From Ectobius pallidus (lineage: Eukaryota > Arthropoda > Insecta > Blattodea > Ectobiidae), in contig CAXKWD010000011.1 in NCBI GenBank assembly GCA_964059195.1, forward strand, positions 9,502,366 through 9,566,365: a stretch of DNA of 64,000 nt. The letters are read 5' to 3'. Below, one piece after another: positions 1 through 9,302 of the stretch (within the stretch, counting starts at the first letter, position 1; the number at the start of each line of letters is the position of its first letter). The position numbers were made by a program, and so were the translations under genes. The notes under the pieces were generated by a model that made no database searches, was not told where the DNA came from, and worked only from the letters and a program-made list of their open reading frames with translations.

Positions 1-1559
1 AGAATTAGAAATTTCGACATAAGACCTTTTTAGATTTAGCTCTGTAGGCCTGAATAGGCATTTGCTTGAATCTGATTTTTTTTAAAATTCAAATTAAGCA
101 ACAGTTTAATTAAACGCCAGAAAAATTTAGCCTTAATTTGTTAGAGAGATTTTGCAGATACAAGGGCATAAATGTCACCTACAGTATTTATGGATCATTT
201 TGCATTTCAGTGTTCTGTTTGGGCTGGCACCCATAGGCCATGATTATTGTGCTCCCTTCCTTCCATGGAAAATATGATTTGATTCTTTGTTTATCTGGCA
301 TGAGGTATTGAAGAATTGTGATTGTGAAGAAATTTTCACTGGTTCTACCATTTTTTCCTACCATCAAACTGCCCCAACAGTCAAAGTTATATTGTCTTGA
401 AGAATGATTTTGGCAAGAAAAAAAAATTTAATTGAATAAAGTAAGTTATCAGCTCTTTCATTGATAGTTCTTGCACATTGTACAATGTTTTATGTTATTT
501 TGAATCATAAATTTTAAAATTAAAATAATAGGCCTATAATTTTGCTTATGCTTAGAACAGTAATCAAAAACAATTGTTTAGAACAAATCACTGTATGAAA
601 ACAGTTTAAAGTACCAGAAATATTTATGGAAAATAATTAATTGTGAACTATTTATCTGTCTTGAAGTTATTGAAATAACATTGAAAAATCCTTGCTATGA
701 TAAGGAGTTGCAGATGTTTAACAAACAGAAAGAAAAGAAGGTTGCAGGCCTAGGTGATATTTCAGAATGAAACTGTTGCATTGGTTTAAGTAAGGAGGGG
801 GGTCGAATTTTCAATTTTCTTTAAATTTAATGTAATTAAGTTCATTTTGGTAAATGAATTATTTACGTATCTGCATTGGTTTAAAAGTTATGATTTATAC
901 ACCAAGCCACTGTGCTTGGCTAAAACAGCTGAGAATAGTGAGCGGCACGCCCATTCTAATAATTTTTACGTATTTTTCTACATCTTGAAAAGATTTTTTT
1001 GTTTGGACGCGAATATTCTCATACGTATTATGCGCAATGGTTTGAAGGTTAAAATTTTCATATTTTCGCCATTTCCTTAGCAAAGGTACCAACCTAGTAG
1101 AATTCCCGTTAAATTAATCGTATCGCCGGGGAACATATGGATAGCGGATTTTATAGTGGATATTGTACTTTGAGGGAATATTTTTAAAAATCTAATGTGA
1201 TATTTTAACTTTTCTTTATTGAATTTCAGTGTTTGAGGGTGATGAAATTACCAAATAATATCTCTAGCAAAAGAGATTTTGAATACTGTTCTAACAGAAC
1301 ATTTTTTTCAGGTTGGCAACACTATTCGTTCAGCTGTTTTGTGTCTACAAAGGTGATTCTGTTCTTTTTTTTTTATGGAATGATGAATTTATTGCCGCCA
1401 GAACTAAAATTTGACGGTGTAAACAAATTGATTTTGTACGGCAGTGATCGGTTTACTGAAAGTGATTGCAAATCCGTGTTTCGGGCGTACGAACTGGTTC
1501 GGGTTTTGTGCCCAATAGAATTCTAAATTAACATTGCTTATAGTGAACACAGTGTATAG
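1..1559. other. AT-rich unannotated flank
   Basis: I see no recognisable gene here. An ORF on the plus strand at 1233-1526 (97 codons) could encode a short protein whose second half (from an internal ATG near 1381) reads like ordinary protein with mixed polar residues. It has no motif I know, and I see no homologous copy in this window. A pyrimidine-rich tract ending TTCAG at about 1226-1230 could be a splice acceptor in front of it. It may be 5' sequence of the LINE that follows, or chance. Confidence 0.4.
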
Positions 1560-1609
1560 TTGCCCCATTACTTCTACATAGGGATAGGAATTCCCTAATC
1601 ATTCTGGAT

Positions 1610-1955
1610 CAGGTAGACTCAGTTCCGGAGCAGGATGAAGAAAAAACGCAAGAAATCCTACCAGTGTCTATGGAGATTGCACCAGAAAATCCGATTACAG
1701 ATTCTACACCCCCCATTAGTGCGGGGCCTACATTCCTTTATGAAAAGCACGACATAGGACCTTTTCAAGTCTATGTTGAAGCGAAAGTCATAAACTTACA
1801 TCCCTTAGCAATTGGCAAAATCTTGCATGAAGCGGAAGTGCCACACATACAACAGATACTACGTATAGGACGAAACAAAATAAAAGTAGTTTTCTTGACT
1901 GGCTCTGATGCCAATACATTTTTGCAAAATCCAATACCACAAGCTAACAACCTGA
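1610..1955 (+). pseudogene. LINE ORF1 (gag-like), amino-terminal part, cut by transposon
   Basis: This frame is open from at least 1610 through the GTG at 1664 and reads into the transposon boundary at 1955. The central part (about 1745-1950) has the pattern of the conserved N-terminal domain of I/Jockey ORF1 proteins: YVEAKVINLHPLAIGKIL, then IGRNKIKVVFLTGSDANTFL. That domain lies upstream of the zinc knuckles and is thought to help RNA binding. The reading frame is destroyed at 1956 by the first base of a DNA transposon and resumes after 8665 with AYIPPTAL, the usual continuation. The start codon is uncertain. Confidence 0.7.
1948..1955. repeat. Left target-site duplication CAACCTGA
   Basis: Eight bases identical to 8658-8665, abutting the left TIR. 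Part of the LINE ORF1 coding sequence. Confidence 0.9.
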
Positions 1956-2059
1956 GGTATAAGTGCACTATACGTGTATAAACGAATAAAATCCGAACCA
2001 ATTTTTTTATTGTTTTTTAAAACCACTCAAATTGTTCAGGAATTTACGCTGAATTTTTT
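1956..2059 (+). repeat. Left terminal inverted repeat (104 bp)
   Basis: Nearly identical to the reverse complement of 8554-8657. About the first 50 bases are perfect, and differences fall in the internal poly-T stretch. Similarity stops sharply after GAATTTTTT at 2051-2059. Confidence 0.9.
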
Positions 2060-2478
2060 GAGACGTCACACAGCTCTGTATTTGCTACGAAGGCTTAAAA
2101 AAACAGTAATTAAAGTCGTGATTTTCCCCATTTAAAATCATAGTATTCTCTTCCACGGCTATTTGATGATTAAACCAACATCTGACTTTGGAGCAGTACC
2201 AACATGACAGCTAGTAACACACTGCAGTTACACAATTTAGAATGAAAGCTTTCGTTTTGTGTAATTTACGGTCTGAAAAACAATAGGAACTTCCTCAATT
2301 ATAAGTTACATTAAGCTAAGAGCGCTGGGGTTACACAAATACGAACGGAAGCTTAATTTTATGTAATACATGGAGAAAAACCTTGTTGTAGTATTGTATG
2401 TAATAACTCACATTTCCTTCGTGTTTTAATGAAGTAGAATAAGGAAACTTTTCAAATATTAATTCGTGATCAATTAAC
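2060..2478. other. Unique AT-rich interior of the 6.7-kb transposon
   Basis: No coding or repeat structure recognised between the left TIR and the SINE. Confidence 0.4.
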
Positions 2479-2486
2479 ATTAAACT

Positions 2487-2719
2487 GTCCCCTGCCTTGG
2501 GTTAGTTGGTAGCACGCTTGCCTTCCACTCCGGCGGCCCGGGTTCGATCCAGCAGTGAAAAACCTCTTTTCCGGGTTCGTGACTGGGTGCTTGTGTTGTC
2601 CTTAGGTTTAAATGTGAGGTAGGGGACTGGCTCACCCTGGAAATAAATTCCCCGAAAATATCCCCTTAAAGGATCTTCAGGAGACGTTTGCGCAATCCGG
2701 AAGGGCTACTACTACCACT
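2487..2719 (+). mobile_element. tRNA-derived SINE inside the transposon
   Basis: The head has an A-box-like TTAGTTGGTAGCACGC (about 2503-2518) and a B box GGTTCGATCC (about 2541-2550), the split internal promoter of RNA polymerase III. A tRNA-unrelated body follows, ending in a CTACTACTACC tail. The direct repeat ATTAAACT flanks it at 2479-2486 and 2720-2727. The SINE is nested within the 6.7-kb transposon, so it either jumped in later or travelled with it. Confidence 0.85.
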
Positions 2720-2959
2720 ATTAAACTAAGAGAAATTAGAATTGAAGCTTGATTTCATATAATAGTAGAAAAAGCATTGTTTAATTGCTGTTTTGCTTCA
2801 TGTTTGATGAAGAGCTAACAGAGAAACATTTTTAATATTACTCAATTTCTTTCTTCACATTGTTGTTATTATTATTACTAATATTATTATTATTGTTGTT
2901 GTTTTCTAAAATACTTGTCTTCAACATTGTCCTTTGATAAAAAAAATAATAATAATCGT

Positions 2960-4360
2960 AATTTGGTATGAAACATTCTTCCATCCATTCATTTATCCAT
3001 CCATCCATCAAACCATTTATCCATCCGTTCATCCATTATTCCATCCGTACATTCATTTATCCATTCAACCATAAATAAATATTTAAATCCATCCATCCAG
3101 TTACTAGTTAATAAATTATTTAATTCATTCAACCAGCCATCCACACAGTAATTAATTAATTCATACATCCTTTCATTAATTAACTTATCCATCCATTAAT
3201 TATTTCCTTCAATCACCCATCAGTCCACTCGTCCATCCATTATTAAATCATTCATTCATCCATAAATATATCCAAAAATCCATCTATCTATTCATCCATT
3301 CAATAAATAATTAATTACTTCATCCAGCTATTCATCCATCTAACCCACCATCCATCCATAGAATGATGGATGGATGAATCTATGGGTGCATTGTTGAATT
3401 AATTAATGAAACGGATGAGGGGATGGATAAATGATTGCATTAATTAATTAATCAATCAATTAATTAATGGGTTTATACATTTATCATTAGACTAATTAAT
3501 TAGTTAATGGATAGATGAATGTTTGGATCGATGGGTGGATGAATTTGACATGAATTATTTATATAATAAATTAATTAATGGATGGATGAATGTTTGGTTA
3601 TATGGATGGTTGGCTAGATTGATGGATGAATGGCTGGTTGGATGGTTCATTCATTCATCCATCAAATCCGTCTATTAATTAAATTTTGCATTAATCTATT
3701 CATCTATCCATTGATTAGTTCATTGATTAACCAATCCATCCATTAATTGAACAATTAATTCATCCAACCCATCTATCCACTCATGCATCCATCAATAAAT
3801 TCATTCATTGATCCAACCAACCATTAATCATTCCATTCATTCATTAATTTATTTATTAATTAGCCCAACTACCCATTCATCCATCCATTATTAATTCATT
3901 CATTCATCCATAAGTATATCCAACCATCTATTCATCCATTCATCCGAATTTAATTATTTATTTCAACCACCTAACCCACCATTCATCAAATTCTTTATGG
4001 ATATATAAAAAAATGGATGGACGGTTGAATTAATTAACTAATTGGATGAATGGATGGATAAATGTATGCATTAATTGATTCATCAAAGGATGGGTGGATG
4101 AATTAATTAATTATGTATCTAATTAATTAATTAACGGATAGATGAAGGGTGGATCGCTTGTGAAAGAATTAGCTAAGTAATGGATCGATGAATGTTTTCT
4201 GTAATTAGTGGACAGATCAATTAATAATTAATGGATGGTTGGTTGGTTAGATAACTGGATTGACTGATGGACGAATGGATGGTAGGATGAATGAAAAATG
4301 AATGGATGTATAAATGGATGGATTGATACATGGATGAATGAATTAATGTGTGGGCGGATA
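2960..4360. repeat. CATCC/GGATG minisatellite array with alternating polarity
   Basis: Degenerate short-period repeats of CATC/ATCC interspersed with ATTAATTA. The strand bias flips four times: CATCC on plus at about 2970-3358, GGATG at about 3359-3640, CATCC again at about 3645-3990, GGATG at about 4010-4355. Each flip makes adjacent segments complementary, so the tract can form two large imperfect hairpins. Apparent open frames here (WMDGW-type peptides) are repeat artefacts. Confidence 0.85.
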
Positions 4361-4479
4361 ATAGTTTTCATTAACTTCATAATTATAATTGTTATAAATA
4401 AATATTAAACGTATAAATAATATAACAGTAAAAATCTGGTTAGACATGTAATACAGTCATGTTTTCTATATTAGTCGAT

Positions 4480-7400
4480 CGTCCTGAACGCGAATTTGAC
4501 AATAAAAATATTCCGATTAAAATTAATGTTAAGGATTTTTCTGAGTAAGAATATTAACCATATAAGAAATATAAATTATATGGCAATAAAAATTTTATTG
4601 TACATGATATACATGTTTTTGCATATATTTCACCACTTCAGAACGCATATATGACAATAATAATAATATGTTCCTTCCGCACTTCGAGAAAATTCCGATT
4701 TTCCATTAATATCACACATTTTTCGCAGAAAAAGTAGGAATGTTTCAAACAAAAATTAATTACATGGAGGCAAATTCTTTTCCCACTTTATTTACATGTG
4801 ATATCTATAACTCGACCCTTCTGAACACGAATATAACAATAATAATAACCAGTTCCTTCCGCCCTTCGAGAAAAAACCGATTTTCCATTACCGTCACATA
4901 GTTTACACAAAAAAACTAGGAATGTTTCGAACAAAAATTAATTACATGGAGGCAAAATTTTTTCCCCATATGAGTTATATGATTTATCAATGAATCGACC
5001 CTTCTAAACACGAATATAACAATAATAACCAGTTCCATCCGCACATCGAGAAAATTCCGATTTTCCATTACCGTCACACAGTTTACGCAAGGAAAGTAAG
5101 AATGTTTCAAACAAAAATTAATTACATGGAGGCAAAATTTTTTTCCGACCTAAATTACATGTGTTATCTATAATTCGACCCTTCTGAACACGAATATAAC
5201 AATAATAATAACCAGTTCCATCCGCACTTCGAGAAAATACCGATTTTCCATTAGTGTCACATAGTTAACGCAGAAAGAGTATGGACGATTTAAATAAAAA
5301 TTAATTACATTGAGGGAAAATTTTTTACCACTTGATTTACATGTGTTATCTATAATTCGACCCTCCAGAACACGAATATAACAATAATAATAACCAGTTC
5401 CTTCCGCCCTTTGAGAAAAAACCGATTTTCCATTACCGTCACACAGTTTACACAAGAAAAGTAGGACCGTTTCAAAACAAAAATTCATTACATGGAGGGG
5501 AAATTTTTTTCCGACCTAAATTACATGTGTTATCTATAATTCGACCCTTCTGAACACGAATATAACAATAATAATAACCAGTTCCTTCCGCACTTTGAGA
5601 AAATAAAGATTTTCCATTAGTGTCACACGGTTTACGCAGAAGAAGTAGGACCATTTCAAAACAAAAATTCATTACATGGAGGAAATTTTTTTTTCAGTCA
5701 TGGGTTATATGTGTTATCTATAAATCGACCCTTCTGAACACGAATATAACAATAATAATAACCAGTTCCTACCGCACTCCGAGAAAATTCTAATTTTCCA
5801 TTAGTGTGACAGAGTTTACGCGTAAACTCTGTCACACTAATGGAAAATGGGAATTTTCACGGAGTGCGGCAGGAACTGGTTATTATTATTGTTATATTCG
5901 TGTTCAGAAGGGTCGATTTATAGATAACACATATAACCCATGATGGAAAAAAAAATCCTCCATGTAACGAATTTTTGTTTTGAAATGGTCCTACTTCTTC
6001 TGCGTAAACTGTGTGACACTAACGGAAAATCGGTATTTTCTCGAAGTGCGGAAGGAACTGGTTATTATTATTGTTATATTCGTGTTCAGAAGGGTCGAAT
6101 TATAGATAACACATGTAACTTAGGTCGGAAAATAATTTTCCCTCCATGTAATGAATTTTTATTGAAATCGTCCATACTCTTTCTGCGTTAACTATGTGAC
6201 ACTAATGGAAAATCGGTATTTTCTCGAAGTGCGGATGGAACTGGTTATTATTATTGTTATATTCGTGTTCAGAAGGGTCGAATTATAGATAACACATGTA
6301 ACTTAGGTCGGAAAATAATTTTCCCTCCATGTAATGAATTTTTATTGAAATCGTCCATACTCTTTCTGCGTTAACTATGTGACACTAATGGAAAATCGGT
6401 ATTTTCTCGAAGTGCGGATGGAACTGGTTATTATTATTGTTATATTCGTGTTCAGAAGGGTCGAATTATAGATAACACATGTAATTTAGGTCGGAAAAAA
6501 ATTTCCCCTCCATGTAATGAATTTTTGTTTTGAAACGGTCCTACTTTTCTTGTGTAAACTGTGTGACGGTAATGGAAAATCGGGTTTTTCTCGAAGGGTG
6601 GATGGAACTGGTTATTATTATTGTTATATTCGTGTTCAGAAGGGTCGAATTATAGATAACACATGTAATTTAGGTCGGAAAAAAATTTCCCCTCCATGTA
6701 ATGAATTTTTGTTTTGAAACGGTCCTACTTTTCTTGTGTAAACTGGGTGACGGTATTGGAAAATCGGTATTTTCTCAAAGGGCGGAAGGAAGTGGTTATT
6801 ATTATTGTTATATTCGTGTTCAGAAGGGTCGAGTTATAGATATCACATGTAAATCAAGTGGGAAAAAAATTTTCCCTCAATGTAATTAATTTTTGTTTCA
6901 AACATTCATACGTTTCTTGCGTAAACTGGGTGACGGTATTGGAAAATCGGTATTTTCTCAAAGGGCAGAAGGAAGTGGTTATTATTATTGTTATATTCGT
7001 GTTCAGAAGGGTCGAATTATAGATAACACATGTAATTTAGGTCGGAAAAAAATTTCCCCTCCATGTAATGAATTTTTGTTTTGAAACGGTCCTACTTTTC
7101 TTGTGTAAACTGGGTGACGGTATTGGAAAATCGGTATTTTCTCAAAGGGCGGAAGGAAGTGGTTATTATTATTGTTATATTCGTGTTCAGAAGGGTCGAG
7201 TTATAGATATCACATGTAAATCAAGTGGGAAAAAAATTTTCCCTCAATGTAATTAATTTTTGTTTCAAACATTCATACGTTTCTTGCGTAAACTGGGTGA
7301 CGGTATTGGAAAATAGGTATTTTCTCAAAGGGCGGAAGGAAGTGGTTATTATTGTTGTTATATTCGTGTTCAGAAGGGTCGAGTTATTAGTATCACATGT

Positions 7401-7515
7401 ATCATAGGTCAGAAAAAAGTTTCCTCCATGTAAGTTAAAACATTTTTGTTGGAATCGTCCGTACTCTAACTGCGAAAAATGTGTGACATTAATGGAAAAT
7501 GGAATTTTCCCCTTA
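4480..7515. repeat. Inverted satellite array, ~183-bp monomers, two opposed arms
   Basis: Monomers share CGTGTTCAGAAGGGTCG, GGAACTGGTTATTATTATTG and TTCCATTA..GTCACA blocks. On the left (about 4480-5820) they read in reverse. On the right (5821-7515) they read forward, with anchors near 5892, 6074, 6257, 6439, 6624, 6808, 6990, 7174 and 7358 (spacing 182-185). Left anchors near 4831, 5007, 5186, 5368, 5552 and 5737 shrink in spacing outward (185 to 176) and become more divergent. Some right-arm pairs are almost identical two-monomer blocks, showing recent higher-order duplication. Because 183 is divisible by three, each monomer carries the same ~62-codon open frame; I regard this as incidental. 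Confidence 0.95.
5798..5843. repeat. Perfect palindrome at the array centre
   Basis: Twenty-three bases on each side of 5820/5821 are perfectly complementary with no spacer, centred on TTTACG|CGTAAA. This is the inversion point of the satellite; the wider arms extend more than 1 kb each way with mismatches. Confidence 0.95.
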
Positions 7516-7612
7516 AAGGTCTTAAAATAGTTGGCCTTTAATGTATACGATGTTAAATTGCAGCCTACATACTTATATGTCCGCAGAAATTATTCATGTC
7601 GTTGATATTAAT

Positions 7613-7735
7613 GCAGGAGGTGGAGAAAAGACATTCAAGTGTGATATCTGTCAGAGATCATTCACCGGATTTATTCCTTTCCTTTTGATTTGCCATTACG
7701 CTCGTACGAGCGTCACGGTATTCAGCTCTAGTTAA
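7613..7735 (+). pseudogene. C2H2 zinc-finger fragment, copy 1
   Basis: The frame reads GGGEKTFKCDICQRSFTG, which matches the inter-finger linker (TGEKPF) and the CxxC half of a C2H2 finger. After RSFTG the sequence departs from the finger consensus (no proper LxxHxxxH), so only half a finger survives. It sits between the satellite and the right TIR, inside the DNA transposon. A captured host or transposon zinc-finger gene fragment is the simplest reading. It is part of a ~385-bp unit that is repeated directly downstream. Confidence 0.65.
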
Positions 7736-8410
7736 TTTTAATATTCATATAAGTAAGGTAAATGTAATACAACATTAATTTGGTATGTGTACAAAAAAGA
7801 AAGTACGTAGGCCTAGCTATAAAAATGTTGAAAATACAAGTCTCACTCATATTGAAGAGTGCACGTTTTTAATATCCTGTATGTAACGAATGGAATCCTA
7901 CAGGAAACGTGACATGTACTAATAAATCCACTAAATACAACTCAACAGAACAAGTGTCCGAGTTTTATTTGGAGAGTTCTACTACAGTTTAATGAAACAG
8001 GCCCCTGGAGAGAAGACATTCAAGTGTGGTATGTGTTAGAAATCATTCACCGGATTTATTGCTTTCCTTTTGATTTGTCATTACGCTCGTATGAGTGTCA
8101 CAGCATTCAGCTCTATTTACTTTTAATATACACGTATGTAAGGTAAATGTAATACAACATTAATAGAGTATGTGTACAAAAAAAAAAGAGTACGTAGGTA
8201 TAAAAATGTTGAAAATACAAGTTTCACTCATACTTAAGACATCACATTTTTAATATCCTGTATGTAACGAAGGGAATCCTACAGGAAACGTGACATGTAC
8301 TAATAAATCCACTAAATACAACTCAACAATTACAAGTAAATACAATACAAAAATTACATGTACTAGTAAATCCACTAAATACAACTCAAAGGAACAAGTG
8401 TCAGAGATTT
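7618..8410 (+). repeat. Tandem ~385-bp duplication containing the zinc-finger fragments
   Basis: Copy 1 starts near 7618 and copy 2 near 8003. Shared words include ACATTCAAGTGTG, TTTGATTTGYCATTACGCTCGTA and ATCCTACAGGAAACGTGACA. A partial third copy of the AATCCACTAAATACAACTCAA segment follows at about 8366. Confidence 0.85.
8003..8120 (+). pseudogene. C2H2 zinc-finger fragment, copy 2
   Basis: Reads PGEKTFKCGMC, then a stop codon, then KSFTGFIAFLLICHYAR. It is the same fragment as at 7613 with a nonsense change in the finger. Offset between copies is about 385 bp and similarity continues through the following AT-rich DNA to about 8330, so the whole unit was duplicated in tandem after capture. 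A third partial piece (about 8360-8410) repeats only the end of the unit. Confidence 0.65.
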
Positions 8411-8553
8411 ATTTGGAGGGTTGGTATTTGTCGTATCAACTGGGCCGTTACAGAAAGCATCATGGCTGACAAAAAACATTTTATTGTAAAAATCTTGCAG
8501 TAATTACTCTTTATTTTCATCTAAGAAGCAATTATAATGCCATGTGACATGTG

Positions 8554-8657
8554 AAAAAATTCAGCGTAAATTCCTGAACAATTTGAGTGGTTTAAAAAAA
8601 TTAAAAAAAAATTGGTTCGGATTTTATTCGTTTATACACGTATAGTGCACTTATACC
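8554..8657 (-). repeat. Right terminal inverted repeat (104 bp)
   Basis: Mirror of 1956-2059. Close identity of the two arms suggests recent transposition compared with the decay of the surrounding LINE. Confidence 0.9.
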
Positions 8658-8665
8658 CAACCTGA
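8658..8665. repeat. Right target-site duplication CAACCTGA
   Basis: Eight bases identical to 1948-1955, abutting the right TIR. LINE ORF1 resumes here. Confidence 0.9.
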
Positions 8666-9302
8666 TAGCATATATTCCACCGACGGCCCTCTTTGTAAAG
8701 GGGATCATCCGAGGAATCGACACGATTTGGCGGACATAGGTCCCAATCTAGTCTCCCCTTATGGGAGAGTAGCAGATTTGCGTAGAATTAATCTCAAACG
8801 GGTGAGCGGGGAGGAAACCACATACATACCAACACAATCTGTTATAGCTTCTTTCAGGGGTAAAACAGTCCCTACTCATGTTCATTTGTTTAAGCTCGAG
8901 TTAAAAGTTGACATGTTTCGATACAGACTAACACAATGCTACAATTGTTGGCGGTATGGCCACCAGGGAAGACAGTGTAGGGGAAAGACCAGGTGCCCCA
9001 TCTGTGTGGAGGACCACAAGGAAAGTTCCTGTAGGGCTCCCACTCTCAAATGCGGGAACTGTAAGGGTAAACATAAGGCCTATGATCAGGCGTGTCCTGA
9101 ACGAGCAAAAGAATTGCGTATCAATGATATGTCAGAACAAAATATATCTTTCTTTGATGCTCTCTCTCTGTATAAAAACAGGAGTACATACACCCTGAAC
9201 CCAAGTCAATTCCCATCCCCGGCCCCCAACAAGGCCTGGAAGGGACCAATTCCAGATATAGTCAGATCACCTCCGCGTGAGGAATCGCTCACCGACAACT
9301 GA
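8666..9302 (+). pseudogene. LINE ORF1 middle part with three zinc knuckles
   Basis: Continues the ORF1 broken at 1955. AYIPPTALFVKGIIRGIDT (from 8668), then a small frameshift near 8725, then LADIGPNLVSPYGRVADLRR. Three cysteine knuckles follow: CYNCWRYGHQGRQC (CX2CX4HX4C, about 8938-8979), CPICVEDHKESSC and CGNCKGKHKAYDQAC. These bind nucleic acid in LINE gag-like proteins. The frame ends at 9302 only because another LINE inserted just downstream; the missing proline-rich tail reappears at about 12309. Confidence 0.85.

Larger units (their letters stand above)
1956..8657. mobile_element. 6.7-kb non-autonomous TIR transposon carrying satellite, SINE and zinc-finger fragments
   Basis: The boundaries are exact. 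The left end GGTATAAGTGCAC at 1956 is mirrored by GTGCACTTATACC ending at 8657, and both are flanked by CAACCTGA (1948-1955 and 8658-8665). The insertion interrupts LINE ORF1 and excising it rejoins the protein. Inside, in order: TIR, unique AT-rich DNA, a SINE, a GGATG/CATCC array, an inverted satellite array, duplicated zinc-finger fragments, TIR. No transposase-like ORF is visible, so it must have been moved in trans. An 8-bp duplication fits hAT, P, Merlin or MULE elements; the GG-start would suit Merlin but does not settle it. Superfamily unassigned. Confidence 0.9.

Noticed and set aside
847..1092. Overlapping open frames on both strands near 0.85-1.09 kb
   Set aside because: AT-rich chance frames with no family features and no conservation evidence.
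2838..3192. Minus-strand frames with WMDGWINE-type repeats
   Set aside because: Translation of the CATCC/GGATG minisatellite, not a gene.
5168..7407. A series of similar 60-100-codon open frames sharing GTGYYYCYIRV
   Set aside because: They follow the 183-bp satellite period (a multiple of three) in both arms; there is no independent start context, and stops fall in each monomer.
4480..7515. CRISPR-like array
   Set aside because: Repeat units are long, contiguous monomers without unique spacers, and the DNA is eukaryotic.
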